A stretch of DNA of 64,000 nt from Sacculina carcini (taxonomy: Eukaryota; Arthropoda; Thecostraca; Sacculinidae), in NCBI GenBank assembly GCA_916048095.2, contig OU696594.1, positions 654,001 through 718,000 of the forward strand, in the 5' to 3' direction. Position numbers and translations under genes: made by a program. This document shows positions 45,276 through 57,141 of this stretch, piece by piece. The stretch's first letter is position 1. Every line of letters begins with the position of its first letter. The notes beneath the pieces are model-generated. The model saw only the letters and a list, made by a program, of their open reading frames with translations. It ran no database searches and had not been told where the DNA came from.

Positions 45276-46996
45276 CGTTTGTGTTTACTATTTCCTTGTG
45301 TTTGTTAACGTTACATTTAACGATCACATGCGTTCTCACTTAATGTATATCTGTTTGTTTGTTTATGTATATCGGTTTGCAGCGAATATCATTCTCTATC
45401 GGCAATACAGACGTTCCGTGTGAAGATATCTTTTGATCATGATATTCGTTGTTGAGTAAAAACGACTAAAGGTCCAGCGGTCCAATGCGGTCATCGTTGA
45501 TGCCATAGCCGAAGTTGTTGAAATATTCTATCCACACCGCCGAACGTGCCTCAACCCCGACTGGTCTCAGACAGGGGTGGGTACTGGCTACGCCAGAAGC
45601 ACTGTCACTGTCATTCCAAAGTCCCAGGATGCTGCCCAGACAGATGGCGGTTGACACTGGCGGGCTCACGATTTTTGCGACCAGCTGAAGCCCGGTACGC
45701 CCCCATCGAAGGCGAGGCGCTCGCGGTGGCGTGGCCTCTCGAGGATAGCCGCTTTATCACTCTAGAGTGCCGCGACCTCGTGGTCACCACCGACCACAAA
45801 CCACTGGTCAAGATATTGTCCGACAGAGCTCTGGACGAGATAGCTAATCCTCGGCTATTTCGTCTAAAGCAACGGACACTCATGTGGAGATACCGCATCA
45901 TATACGTTCCGGGAAAGGACATCCCTGCAGCAGACGCCACCTCACGCAACCCAGCGTCATGTCAAGAGGACACGGGTGACACAAGACTTCCCAGCGACCT
46001 CTCGGCGTTTCGGGTGCACACAACCGCATGTGATATCGACGCACCCATGGTGGCGTGAGCCAAGCGCGCCACGGGCAAACTCGGCGCAATCACGTGGGAC
46101 CGAGTCAAGAACGTCACAGCATCGGACGGGGCCATGACGGAGCTGACATCATACATACGGTGCGGATTCCCTACATCGAGAGACGATGTGCCCGAAGAGC
46201 TCCAGCCGTATTGGCAGCACCGGAACGAGCTGTACACTGTGGATGACGTGCCAATGCTCGGCGGACGAATCGTGGTACCTCCGTCGCTACGCAAGGAGGT
46301 CCTCCGCGTCCTTCTTGCTGCTCATCAGGGTTATAGCAGGATGTACAGCAGAGCCCAGCACACGGTCTTCTGGCCCGGCCTAACAAAAGACATTGAAAGC
46401 ACTCGTCACAGATGCTGCGGCTGCTGGCGGACCTCGCCGTCCCCACCACGCATGCTAACTGCCACACCAACAGTCCCGTCCCGCCCCTTCGAGGCAATCG
46501 CAGCCGACTTCTTCACCACAAAAGGCGTCGGGTATCTGGTGACCGTCGACCGATTCAGTGGCTGGCCACACATCGTGGCCTCGGCATCAGGCTCCAGGGG
46601 CTTCAAGAGAGCCCTCGTGAACTACTTCGCCACCTTTGGCGTTCCCCAGGAGCTGAGTACCGACGGCGGCCCCGAGTTTACAGCCGGCGAAACAACAGAT
46701 CTACTGAAGCGATGGGGAGTCCGTCATCGGCTGTCGTCTGCGTACCAAGCAGTATCGAATGGACGCGCTGAAGTCGCCGTCAAATCGATGAAGCGCCTCC
46801 TGATGGCTCTGGATGACACCGACGTGTGACACGTTTGTGTTTATTATTTCCTTGTGTTTGTTAACGTTACATTTAACGATCATATGCTTTCTCACTTAAT
46901 GTATATCTGTTTATTTTGTTTATGTATATCTGTTTGCAGCGAATATCATTCTCTATCGGCAATACAGGCGTTCCGTGTGAAGATATCTTTTGATCA
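45276..46996 (+). mobile_element. Ty3/Gypsy-like fossil with terminal direct repeats
   Basis: Direct repeats of about 165 bp (45276-45439 and 46832-46996, starting GTTTGTGTTTA and ending TATCTTTTGATCA) frame a pol remnant. Parts in order: RNase H (LRPAEARYAPIEGEALAVAW, CRDLVVTTDHKPLVKILSDR, YVPGKDIPAADATSRNP; about 45640-45950) and integrase (LLAAHQGYSRMYSRAQHTVF, SRPFEAIAADFFTTKGVGYL, LSTDGGPEFTAGETTDLLKR, YQAVSNGRAEVAVKSMKRLL; 46134-46829). RT, protease and gag are missing. The copy is broken in at least two places and shortened. The repeats differ at several positions, suggesting moderate age. It is GC-rich compared with its flanks. Confidence 0.8.
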
Positions 46997-47196
46997 ATTA
47001 TATATTTGAATTTTTTTTTTTTTTTTTCTGAATGTGATTGAGAATCAGGGTTCGCAGCCATAGTTGCTTCGAAATCTCCCTGCTGAATTCTCTCATCACA
47101 TTCTTTTTCGTCACTTTTCAGTAAAGTTTGTATACTATTTAATTTAACTTTGTCTATAAATATAAGTGCTGTTCATGGATATATGAATTATTTTCT
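46997..47196. other. AT-rich spacer with poly-T
   Basis: A 17-base T run at 47012-47028 and low-complexity sequence lie between the Gypsy fossil and the 2A-LINE copy. No feature was recognised. Confidence 0.4.
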
Positions 47197-48731
47197 GCTT
47201 CATGTCTGTTGTGTTGATGTGGCGGGCTGAAAATCGTAGCCCCGCCCCGACGGCTAACGGCCGGTTTTCCCGCTTTCCGTCAACGCCCAGCTCTCTCCTC
47301 GCACTGAGGTGCCAACTAATTCTGTGTTGCTCTCATACTCTGTCTTTGTTGTCGCCCATTGGACATTTTGCCTTGCGATATGTGTTTAACAATGAGCTCT
47401 GAATAAATTGTTCTCACATGTGTTTTCTAGTGTTTTTCTTGTTGTGTGTGTATTTGTGTGTATGTTTGCTTTGTATTGTGTGTGCTGTATGCTTGTTTTT
47501 GTTGTGACATTTCGTATGCATGTGTTATGTGTTGTGTTTTTGTGCTCGCATGCGTCGTGCATTATGTGTTTATTTGTATGTTTGCTTTGCGTTGTGTGTG
47601 TGCCTTCTCACACCGTGGATTTGTCGTTTCTGCTGATGATGTGTGGCGATGTTGAAATGAATCCCGGTCCTGTTCGATCACAAAAACGATTTTCAAATAC
47701 ACTTTTCGCCAACATCAGAGGCTTGTATAAGAACATCAGATATTTGACAGCAGCCAGTCGCTCCAAGGACATCGTTATCTGTGCCGAAACGCTTGTGTCC
47801 GATTATCGGGACCAATCTGAGCTCTTGATGCCAGGTTTCAGTAAGCAATTGCTAATCAAACGCGACTCAAAAAACAGGCGGCGTGGCATGGCAGTGTACG
47901 TACGCAAAAGCTTTTCAGCAACGAGAATTACAACGCACGACTGCACTTGTCATGAAGTTATGCTGCTGCGTGTCAACATCGCCTTGATGAATTTTTACAT
48001 CTTTGGAGCCTACCGAAATCCAGACAGTAACGACTCTATCTACGAATGTCTCTTGTCAGCCATGTCAACAATTCAGGAGAAGGACACCAAGTCAGCATTT
48101 GTATTTGTGGGAGACATGAACGCCCATCACCGTGAGTGGCTCTTGTCGACATGTCCTACAGACGCTCATGGTAGAGCAGCATTTGATTTCTGCAACATTT
48201 CTGGCTGCTCCCAAATGGTGTCCGGTCCCACACATCAAGCGGGAAACTGTTTGGACTTGGTTATGACAGACGTCTAAGATATCGTGAGTGTAAACGTGGA
48301 AGCTCCAATAGGAAGTTCAGATCACTCGTCGCTGTCCGTGAAGTTGACATTGAGATAGAAGGTTTCTCCTTACACGATTTCAAGGCTTGTGCACATGAAG
48401 AACAATGTTGACTGGGTGAAGGTGAATGATGAATTGAAAGCAATTAAAGTTGCAAATCTGCAGCAGAAGGAATGCCCCATCGATGCATTGAACAACTACA
48501 TTACCGATGCCATCTCAAGGAGAGTGCCTACTAAAAACTACGTTTTCGCTCTGATGACAAAGCCTGGTTCACCAACGAATGTCGCAGCGCACGTGAATCC
48601 AACCAGGAGGCTTACCACAAGTGGCTTCAATCACGCTCAGCCGATTCATGGAACGTCTACACTGAGGCCAGACGGCATGCTGAGCATGTGTATTCAGAAG
48701 CTGAAACATGTCACTCAAAGAAACTTGCGTA
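47197..48731 (+). mobile_element. 2A-type LINE, copy C, 5' part only
   Basis: Homology to the window-end copy runs from about 47411 (TGTGTTTTCTAGTG) to 48729, where it stops mid-gene (AAACTTGC) and Helitron-like sequence begins. This is the only copy with upstream sequence. The GC-rich stretch 47219-47320 is a candidate 5' UTR or promoter by position only. Losing the 3' part is unusual for a LINE and points to later deletion or recombination. Confidence 0.85.
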
Positions 48732-48799
48732 AAATATATATATCAGGCGGGTTGAGGGATAATATTTGTCAAAATAAGAACAAAAATATTCACATTTAG
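47408..48799 (+). pseudogene. 2A-type LINE ORF, copy C (leader, 2A, endonuclease)
   Basis: ATG at 47408 opens a Cys- and hydrophobic-rich leader of about 79 residues, then the 2A string DLSFLLMMCGDVEMNPGP (last part 47645-47671). The endonuclease follows: FANIRGLYKNIRYLTAASRS, VICAETLVSD, RGMAVYVRKSF, FGAYRNPDSND, VFVGDMNAHHREW, SGPTHQAGNCLDLVMTDV. It is damaged after that: TAA at 48275 (TCA in the other copy), TAG at 48355 (CAG in the other copy) and loss of one A in the run at 48533, which changes frame near RRVPTK. The endonuclease in general nicks DNA to start target-primed reverse transcription. Confidence 0.88.
47645..47671 (+). other. 2A ribosome-skipping motif, copy C
   Basis: GDVEMNPGP matches the 2A consensus D-V/I-E-x-N-P-G-P exactly. 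The break would fall between the last Gly and Pro, separating the leader from the endonuclease-RT protein. Confidence 0.85.
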
Positions 48800-49100
48800 A
48801 CTTTTCTATTGGTTCATTTAGACTTTTCTATTGGTTCAATTAGACTTTTCTATTGGTTCATTTAGACTTTTCTATTTCTTTTTATAGCTATGCTAGCTAT
48901 TTATATATATAGCTAACTATTTATATATATATATATAGCTATTTATACATATAGCTATTTATATATAGCTAGCTATTTATGCGCACGCGACCGGGGCTCC
49001 TGTGATAATGTGTCGTGTAGCTATTGTTATATATATCTATGTTGTACGATGCTTCTAAAAACCACGTAGTGGATGAGTGTCGCAATAAATGAAATAGCTG
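48732..49100. repeat. 22-bp tandem repeat and TAGCTATTTA-rich tract
   Basis: TTTAGACTTTTCTATTGGTTCA is repeated four times with a 22-bp period (48795-48872), an expansion of a string that occurs once in each Helitron-like module. A degenerate run of TAGCTATTTATATA follows to about 48980, then unassigned sequence. Confidence 0.85.
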
Positions 49101-49600
49101 AAATGTTTTGCTTTTCAATTTTTATCAATTATATTTTATGGATTGAATATGAATTTTATTGTATGAATTGTTCCGCACCACGGGCGGGTATAAAAATAAG
49201 TGTTTCCATTTTTAAGTTCATTTTTTTAAAATGGTTCCTTTAAAAAAGGTATTTTTTTAATAAAAATGCTCCGCGGGCAGCTACTAGAGACAACAGAACG
49301 TTCAATTTCCTCTGTAGAATTAATTCATACACAAAACCAATGGATTTGACTTCAAGATCCAGAACGGATCGTGTTCGAGTTCTGAATTATTCAGCACGAC
49401 AGGCGGATGTAAAAATTACTAAGGCGGACTGAGGGGAAATATTTTGTCGAAATAAAAATAATTGAACTTGAAATTTTCAATTGATTAATATTTTTATGAG
49501 TGTACCCTATTTCATTTTTAATTTTCCATATTTTTTTATGAATTGAATATTAATTTCATGTTATTAATTGCTCCGCACAACGGGCGGGTTTTAATGCTAG
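49101..49600 (+). mobile_element. Helitron-like 3' modules with CTAG end
   Basis: Hairpin modules near 49170, 49395 and 49572 lead to GGGCGGGTTTTAATGCTAG with CTAG at 49597-49600, followed by T. Unlike the other ends, a (TA)n tract and the stem-loop repeat follow instead of a Helitron-like start. Confidence 0.65.
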
Positions 49601-49619
49601 TATATATATATATTTTATG

Positions 49620-49784
49620 TCAGATATCCAATTAATGTATGATCACGTGTTTTAACATATTTTTGTGAATTTGGTTCCTTACAATGGTTGACGATGTGTT
49701 ATCACTGCTTGATAAAGCCGTAAGGCGAAACGTTGTGGTAAAAAAATACATACTTGTGTCTGAAGAAGTTCAACCTCATCTTAT

Positions 49785-49831
<47 letters not shown>
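49620..49831 (+). repeat. Stem-loop repeat, second copy, with (TA)n
   Basis: Nearly the same as 4045-4215, including CTTGATAAAGCCGTAAGGCG and AAACG, then a (TA)n tract at 49787-49831. It again lies between (TA)n runs, so those may be its preferred target or its tails. Confidence 0.6.
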
Positions 49832-49834
<3 letters not shown>

Positions 49835-50520
49835 TATTGGCTTAAACTTTACTATGGGCTTACTTTTATTTTTCAATTTGCATTCCTTTTCTTTTATTAA
49901 TTGAATAAGAATTTTATTTTATGAACTGTTCCGCACGACGGACGGGCTTAAATGTCTCTATAAAGTGTGGGCTTGAATGATAGTGAGGTATATGATATTT
50001 TACTAGCAGTAAATATTCTAGCGATAAAAGTAGAATAGATCTTAAGCAAATTATGTTGGATAATGATGTGAACCTTTAAATATATCTTGCAATCTGATGA
50101 TAAATGTACTAGGAATATTACGTAGCGTAAGATAGATTGCAAAAGGACTTTAATATCGGTGTAATCCAAAAATAAGAACTTTATGAATATGATGCATTAG
50201 CGGAAGCATTAACCGGGAATTATAGACATGATATAATATTTTACAAATTTCATTGTTTTTATTTTGTGTTTAATGTTTAAATTAATCCTGCCGACGGCCG
50301 GGCTTAAGTATGAGGCGGGTTGACTGAATAATATTTCATCCATTATATTAAAAAAGAATATGCAAATTCAGAACAAGAATGTTCTATTGGTTTAGATTTT
50401 ACAATTTAGAGTTTTCTATTAGACTGGCTTTTTGCTTTTAAATATGTATTAATTTTGTTATATTTATTGTTCCGCACGGCGGGCGGGCTTAAAAACTCAA
50501 TTTTACCGTGTAGAATGAGC
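49832..50520 (+). mobile_element. Helitron-like hairpin modules
   Basis: Modules with hairpins near 49930 and 50467 and a weaker one near 50290, related to 23.85-24.2 kb. They are interrupted at about 50525 by the next LINE. Confidence 0.55.
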
Positions 50521-50526
50521 TCATAT

Positions 50527-51760
50527 ACAAAACTCAACAACAACAACGATAACAAACATGTATTTAATATTGCGCACAAAATACTTACAAGCGCGCGACA
50601 AGCAAAATACGACTGGAGCAAGTGGGAAATTGGGTCAACTGCGCAGGCTGGGTGAAGTATAAACATGCAGCGCAGAACAGAAACACAAACATGTAGCAAT
50701 TATGAGTCCCGAATATGTAAATAAATGTGCAAAAAAGAGATAAATTAATAAATAAAAGGAAAGACGGATTAAATCAATATCAATGGGAAGAATAAATCCA
50801 TCATAACATTGCAAACAAGTAGACTTAAGAAGACTCTGAGGCCAAAGATAGGAAATCTTGTGGAGTTCAGAGGAGCAAGGTGAGTAGGATTTCATTCGGA
50901 GGAGGCGAGGAGAAAGTGAATTATAAATGCGGGGTGCAGAAAAAAAGAATGATTTCGCAGACCAAGTGGACTGGTTCAACGCAGGGGACAGATTAGAGGA
51001 GTAGGATGGCGACGTGAACCAGAAGTACTCTCTTGAACCAGAAGTAGTGAGCGTAGATAGGACGGGGGTGAAGGGCAGTGAAGGTTTTTGTATACCAAAC
51101 AGCAAATTTTGTACCGAATTCGGAAATGAGCAGTGAGCCAACCAAAGCGGTGAAGGTGAGCTGAAGTTGGCGTTTTGGGAGGAAGTTTAAGATCGAAGCG
51201 ACAGGCAAGGTTGATAATGGATAATGAATTGTAGATGGCGGATACTTTTGAGGGGAAGGTGAAAAAACAAGGAGTTGCAGCAATCTAGGCGAGTGAAAAT
51301 GTAAGAATTGACGAGAATAACAGCCGAAGATTCGTCCAAAAGAGTACGTATGGGATATAATTTTCTCAGAATGAAGCGGCAAGAGCGAGTGATTTGAGAA
51401 ATGTGTTGAGAAAATGATATTGTCTGATCAAATGTAATGCCATGGTTGCAAATTTGAGAAGCTAGAGGCAAGGAGACAGTGGTAGGGGTTATCCTTGGAG
51501 GATGAAAAGCTAAGTAGACTGTTTTGTCGTGATTAAGAAGGAGGTATCTGGAGGCAGCCCATGACGAAATATGGGAAAGAAGTTTAGATACCAAAGTAGA
51601 ATTATGTAAAGATAGGGCAAAGTAAATTTGTACATCGTCAGCATAGACATGAAAGGAAATAGGGTTTTCTCTGAGGACATAAAGGGACGAGACGTAGAGG
51701 TTGAAAAAGAGTGGTCCCAGGAGAGAACCCTGTGGGAAGTCAACGGAAGATTGACAGACA
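50527..51760 (-). pseudogene. L2-like LINE fragment, decayed
   Basis: On the minus strand the 3' end is GCGCAATATTAAATACATG then a (TTG)n-type tail (plus-strand 50527-50545). Frames carry HISSWAASRYLLLNHDKTVY, AFHPPRITPTTVSLPLASQI, FSQHISQITRSCRFILRKLY and PIRTLLDESSAVILVNSYIF. They parallel the 15.3-17.1 kb LINE (SWTTSRWLILNTSKSEFLIL, PIRSCLDQ). The frame changes several times (51761-51510, 51594-51187, 51382-50993, 51141-50635), so at least three frameshifts are present. Only the part after the RT palm remains. Older than the 15.3-kb copy. Confidence 0.75.
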
Positions 51761-52020
51761 TCCGGGAATCACAGCTGACAGAAAAAGAACGCTTATGAAG
51801 GTAGGAAGAAGCAAGAGAAAGAGCTTAGGAAGAAAAGCCAATAGGGGCAAGATCTTCACAAAGAATGGAATGATTCTTTCCACATGTCCGCTGTCCACAT
51901 GTGTACATGTGGACAGCGGTATAATCAGTGTACATGTGGACAGCGGTTCGCTTCTTGATGCGCTCCAACAATTTCTTCCTCTGACAAAACCTAGCCAGTG
52001 AATTGTCTGTGACAAACATG
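51761..52020. repeat. Duplicated segment (also at 6157-6293)
   Basis: 51893-52020 repeats 6157-6293 with few differences. Here TGTACATGTGGACAGCGGT occurs in a longer set with a reversed piece (CCACATGTCCGCTGTCCACA) in front, making a small palindrome at 51878-51920. Confidence 0.65.
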
Positions 52021-53261
52021 CTAAAATAGCTTAAAGCAATAGCAATAGCTTAAAGGATTGCATGAATGACCTGTTGAAGCGCTTCTTGTTTCAATTGTCC
52101 ACTGCAGCTGCTGATTTCTCGGTATCTTTGTGAATGCGAGTCGTAGGTAAACGCTCAGATACTCATCAATATTTCTGCCAAATCATCCGGACTTTTTCTT
52201 TCTTTGTTTTTCTTTGTGCTTCTGATTATGATGAAGAACTTCATTGGCTGCATCTGTATCCAAACACTTGACGGAATTGTATACTCAAATTATTGCATTG
52301 TTGATTGCTAATCAAGTATTGGTACTTTTGTCCAAAACAACATTTTCAACCACAAACATTTCAATTGGATATTGGAAACATACACTGATTAGACCCAAAC
52401 TTGTACGATCTCTGAGATGAATGACAAATACTTGAGGATATATCAGCGTGCACACCATTACATGCATTGAACGAGGATTGAATGTCAACTGGAAAACGTA
52501 ATCTGTGCTATTTCACATTATGAGTGTTTATTGAGAAACGGCTGACTGTCACGACAGTTTAATCCATTTGGACATGGTTGAGATGACGTTTTTGCCTCGA
52601 GCAGAGTATGTCAGTATGTCGAAAACGGCAAGCGTAAAATTCCTTTCTAAGTCATCAGCAATGCTTGGAAAAGTAAACGGCCCATGCACGAATGCTAGCA
52701 AAACACTATTTGCAAATGAGAACAGAAGGGCAATGCCTGAAAGTCAAATCAATCAAGATGATTTAGGGATGGCTTCTTTGAAGCTCCTCTGTTTGTCAGT
52801 GCCCCCTGTTTGCTTAATCCGCCAGCACGTGGACAGCACACTGCACAAACACACACGCACAAACATGGTGTGCATGAGCCGCCGCCCTGCAGCGTTTTTT
52901 GCAGAGTGCAAAAAACAACGACTCAAAACAAAACGCCCAAAACAGGCGATGCAGCCGGCACCAGGGCGTGCGTCATACCACTTCTGTGCTGAACAGCCAA
53001 ACAAACGTGACTCAACACGAAAACACACACATGTTATTCATAGACAATTTCAAATTGTTATTGAACTTTATTTAATCTAAGATACTTTCTTGCCAAATTT
53101 CAACTAAATGTCGTGCTGGTAAGTTCACTGATACAATGAAACGTTTTAAAAATTTGCTCTTAGGAAGAGCGCTATTTATATAAAAAAACCCGTACCATTC
53201 CCGACCCCACCAATGACATTGATAGCCCAAATTAGTTGTTCTGTGATTGGCTATGGTTTAC
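52021..53261. other. Unassigned sequence without recognised gene
   Basis: This is one of the few stretches without visible repeats. An open frame at 52568-53080 (170 aa, plus) starts MDMVEMTFLPRAEYVSMSKT. It shows no domain, and part of it comes from ACACACA-type sequence. It could be a unique host spacer or an old element body. I do not call a gene. Confidence 0.4.
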
Positions 53262-53280
53262 TGTGTGTGTGTGTGTGTGT

Positions 53281-53325
<45 letters not shown>

Positions 53326-53336
53326 TGTGTGTGTGA
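53262..53336. repeat. (GT)n microsatellite
   Basis: About 75 bp of GT with a few interruptions. Block B homology to block A starts just after it at 53378. Confidence 0.95.
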
Positions 53337-53375
53337 TTTGCATTTGCGCTTTGAGTAGTTTACTGTGTCTATGAG

Positions 53376-54045
53376 CGTGTGTTTGTATGTGTTTGTATGT
53401 GTGTGCGCATGTCATGCTGTAAGGTGTTCATGCCTTGCGGCGGCAAGCACTTGACTAGCTCGTCTGTTCGTCTCTGAGTGTGCAGGTGGCTGCTATTTTA
53501 TTTCATGCTATTTCTTCAAGTAATGCAGCTGACCCAAAAAAATTGTCAAAGACAGCGTGTTGACCAGGTTGCATATTCACACTTTCAATCATTTGAAGCA
53601 CTACACTCCCACCAAGACCAAATCTTTTATCGATCCTTTAAGTGTCCACACTGAGCTGTTGAAACTTGATCATAATCGGGGACCAGATTTACCACCTGAT
53701 GAATATCATCATGCCACTTGTAGGCAAATTTTTTCGTCGCTTTGTTTTAAGTGGTTCTGCTGCAAGACATTGAGTTGATTTGATGTGAGGGTGATCATCA
53801 TCTGCATCACGACTCAAATCATTGCTGAGTAAAATTCTCCTCGGAAGGTTCACCGGGCTGCAGGTAACTTCATCATCAGAACCGTCACTGTCTTGATCTG
53901 TGTCGGCTTCCGGTGCTTCATCGATAGCTATTCTGACTTCAGTTTGCTCATCTGATTCCTCTTCCATCATAAGGTCATGTATTTCATTCAGCGACATCCT
54001 GAAATCAAGATAAAAATATATCATTGCACGTAAGCAGCGGTACAT
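53376..54045 (-). pseudogene. piggyBac transposase relic, block B copy
   Basis: Minus-strand frame 54045-53689 reads SLNEIHDLMMEEESDEQTEV and DTDQDSDGSDDEVTCSPVNL, an acidic N-terminal region with NLPRR as in piggyBac transposases. After a stop at 53689, a short frame reads RFGLGGSVVLQMI, then HAVFDNFFGSAALLEEIA (about 53618-53495), matching the GLGxSVV and FFDNFF core strings. The central catalytic part is missing, so the relic is internally deleted by more than 200 residues compared with a usual 550-600 aa protein. It has more N-terminal sequence than block A. The family call rests on two motifs and order. Confidence 0.6.
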
Positions 54046-54088
54046 TCAAAATTGATCAAACCCTTGTCGCCAACGCCGGGTGGCAAGT

Positions 54089-54415
54089 TTACTTGCCATG
54101 TTTATTCTTTGTAATAAAAACAGCCCAAAACAGCTTTAGATATCTTGGCATCAGCGAGATTCCTCGGAGGTTATGCAGCTCCATGTGGCCAGATTTCTTC
54201 GGAATGGTTGTTATTACTGACCTGAGCCATTCTTCTGGTGGGCATGCGTAGTTTACAACGCTGTTCACAAAGGGCAGCAGCAGATGCGTCAGCTCGTCGA
54301 CTTTCCAAACGTCCACTGGGATGCCGTCGAACCCTGCTGATTTACCGCACGCCGCAGAATTGACAGCCGAAGTCAGCTCGCAGAGTGATACTTCGTGATG
54401 TGACATGACAGGCAT
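54089..54415 (-). pseudogene. LINE RT fragment (fingers region)
   Basis: The frame reads SAACGKSAGFDGIPVDVWKV, HLLLPFVNSVVNYACPPEEW, LRSVITTIPKKSGHMELHNL and RGISLMPRYLKLFW. This is the early RT block (GFDGIP, then PKK and RGISL) of a non-LTR retrotransposon. It is absent from block A, where a 475-bp gap covers it. It lies on the 3' side of the YADD fragment on the same strand, so the two are not colinear pieces of one RT. Confidence 0.75.
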
Positions 54416-54990
54416 ATCTGGTAGTGAATCAGGCTGCTGTAACTCTATAACAGACGTATAATGTATACGTCTGTTATATAGTCACGCTTTCTTGTATATT
54501 TAAGAATTCGAGCGCAAAAATTCAATATTTTTTGTAGCTTGTGTTGATGTTCAGAGCACGCGGTCCCACATAAACTTATAAAATATGTTAAAATCGACGT
54601 GATGAAAGCCTTGATCAGCGATCTGTTAATTTGCATGATCAATGTTGCTAACGATTTGTGTGCCAGATTGTCGATATGCTGCTTAAAATCCAAATGCTTG
54701 TCTATTGTCACGTAATTTCATGGAATTTTGCACTGCTAAATTGGTTCCCATGAATTTTATTATTATTTCCGGAGAAGTGGACAATATGTAGTTTGTGCTT
54801 GCTAGTAGAACTTGGGTTTTTCATGATTTATTTTCATCTTGTTAGAAGAGAAATAGTCATACGCGTGCTGCAGTTTTCGCTCGAGACTTTCTACATTGAT
54901 ACCCAATTCAATTCGGCTCGAAGTAAGTATAAAAGTCGTGTCGTCAGCATATTGTAATCTGTAGATGCGTGTGGCCGTCTGATATGCGCC
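54400..54990 (-). pseudogene. Non-LTR RT fragment (YADD to C-terminus), block B
   Basis: Nearly identical to 8376-8975: QYADDTTFILTSSRIELG, then VTIDKHLDFKQHIDNLAHKS and IKAFITSILTYFISLCGTAC in another frame (54711-54445). CR1/Jockey-group C-terminal half with at least one frameshift. Confidence 0.7.
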
Positions 54991-55450
<460 letters not shown>

Positions 55451-55590
55451 TTGCGTCAGAGCTCCGCTGGAATAATCTGCTCCAGAGAGCTAACCAGGTC
55501 GACCGAGCTCGCCTTCTGGCTGCGGCCGCACCTCACAGCGGCGCCTGGTTGTCCGCCCTTCCGATCTCCAGTCTCGGCCTGAAATTTAAA
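55451..55590 (+). pseudogene. Start of the RLE-type LINE fragment, short copy
   Basis: Reads SELRWNNLLQRANQVDRARL and LAAAAPHSGAWLSALPISSL, the same as the beginning of 57142-57890. It then joins LINE C-terminal sequence through an A-rich link (KFKNLKNLDTKNKNTK). Confidence 0.7.
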
Positions 55591-55619
55591 AATTTAAAAA
55601 ATTTGGACACAAAAAATAA

Positions 55620-56215
55620 AAACACAAAAATTTTAGGAAGCATCAAACATTTGGCATATTTCGACAGACTAAAAAAGTTAGGTTTGACAACGCTAGAAGA
55701 AAGGAGAGTTAGAGGGGATTTAATCTCAGTTTATAGATGTCTTACAGGGAAGGATAAAATGGAAAATCAGAAGTTGTCTCAATTCTCAAAATCTAATAGG
55801 AATCACAGTTTGGGCCTACAAAAACGCAGGATTAAAATGGACATCCAAAAATATAGTTTCCCAAATAGAGCAGTAGATAGATGGAATAGGTTGCCAAGCG
55901 ACATAGACACAACTGTTTAAGAAGACATATGACAACTGGAAGGCGGGAGTCACGAGCCTCTGACTCATTCCTGCGAAGACAACTAGTAAGTCAAATAGTA
56001 AGAACACAAAGCAAGCAGTTCCATAAACACCGAATACGTGTAACAGCACATGAACACGCGCACGCACATGCACCTTCTTCTACAGTTGTGAACACACGCG
56101 CATACACACAGCGCAGGCACACATACACACGCACACATCATTTCAACAGTGCCGCTCAAACAAACGCCAACACTAATACACTAACACTCGGCCCAGACAA
56201 CACTCCCATGTTGTC
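55620..56215 (+). pseudogene. LINE RT C-terminal fragment, second copy
   Basis: Copy of the 17863-18452 segment. The frame continues without the stop seen there: LGLTTLEERRVRGDLISVYR, CLTGKDKMENQKLSQFSKSN, then NRAVDRWNRLPSDIDTTV to a natural stop at 55920. This shows the normal C-terminus of that CR1/L2-group LINE. Only about 100 residues remain, joined in frame to the RLE-type fragment and the (CA)n tract by chance. Confidence 0.8.
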
Positions 56216-57037
56216 TCAACTGCAACAATACCGTAGAGGAGAAGGCCTTTCCCTCCCGGAACGTCTCAGCACTTGTTCTTCCACGTGGTCATTCAAACCT
56301 TCATCGAAATGATCCAAAGTGATAAACAGTCTGTCTTTGTTCATATTAGCAACGTTGGCATGCTGACCATTTTCTCCTTCTGTCCTGGGTCTTAGATCAC
56401 GCACGTGGCGCGGCACACCACCAACTTCGACAGCGTTCTCTGATACTATTCCAGTCACAAGCCCTTTCTCGTACCGTTCATTGCACCTGGCTCCCGACGG
56501 TCGCACCCATACAGCATCACCAATTGAATACCGATATTTACCTCCTATATCTTCACTCAACTCTTGATTTGCGCTGTCAACGTCTCGAATTTTAACCTGG
56601 TACCTAAAAAGAGCATCTGCAGGAGATAACGTTAACTCTGGCCTGTCCCTGGGCGCCACGTTGTATCGATAGACGGCCTCAGCGATTGTACAGTTCTTCT
56701 TAGCCGCTATTGACTTTACAGTGCGGTGGCAGCGTTCAGCTATTCCATGACCAGATGGTTGATACGCGCACCTGAACCGTAAATGTATCTGCCATTGACG
56801 AGAAAATGCCATGAATCTTTGACTACGAAATGCAGTGTCGTTGTCTAGTAGTAGCTGTTCTGGTGCTCCACGCTCAAAAAATTCATCCTCCAACTGCTGC
56901 ACGATATACGGTATACTCTGGAATCTCAATTTCCGCCATATTGCATAGCGTGACGGGCCATGGTCAATCATCGTGAGAAAATGTTCGCCTCTCACATGAG
57001 TGATGTCAACTCCCACTCGTTGCCATGCCTTTGCCAT
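56216..57037 (-). mobile_element. LTR-retrotransposon integrase fossil, second copy
   Basis: Nearly the same as 18453-19270 on the minus strand: VGVDITHVRGEHFLTMIDHG, QLLLDNDTAFRSQRF, YQPSGHGIAERCHRTVKSIA and the C-terminal RSGRERPSPLRYCCS. It holds only the integrase core and tail. Together with 55620-56215 it copies one continuous 1.4-kb piece of the 17.9-19.3 kb region, so it arrived by duplication, not by its own transposition. Broken. Confidence 0.82.
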
Positions 57038-57069
57038 GCCTCACACATGTGTTTGTTGAGTGTTGGTCG

Positions 57070-57126
<57 letters not shown>

Positions 57127-57141
57127 CACACACACACACAC
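57038..57141. repeat. (CA)n microsatellite, block B, second tract with repeated join
   Basis: 57042-57074 repeats the join string TGTTTGTTGAGTGTTGGTCG found at 55.28 kb, followed by about 65 bp of CA. Confidence 0.9.

Noticed and set aside
47219-47320. Host promoter or CpG-island-like region
   Set aside because: It is GC-richer than its flanks but lies right before a LINE ORF and no host exon follows; left as a possible LINE 5' UTR.
52568-53080. 170-aa open frame on the plus strand
   Set aside because: No recognised domain, low-complexity Thr/His part, no second copy; could be chance.
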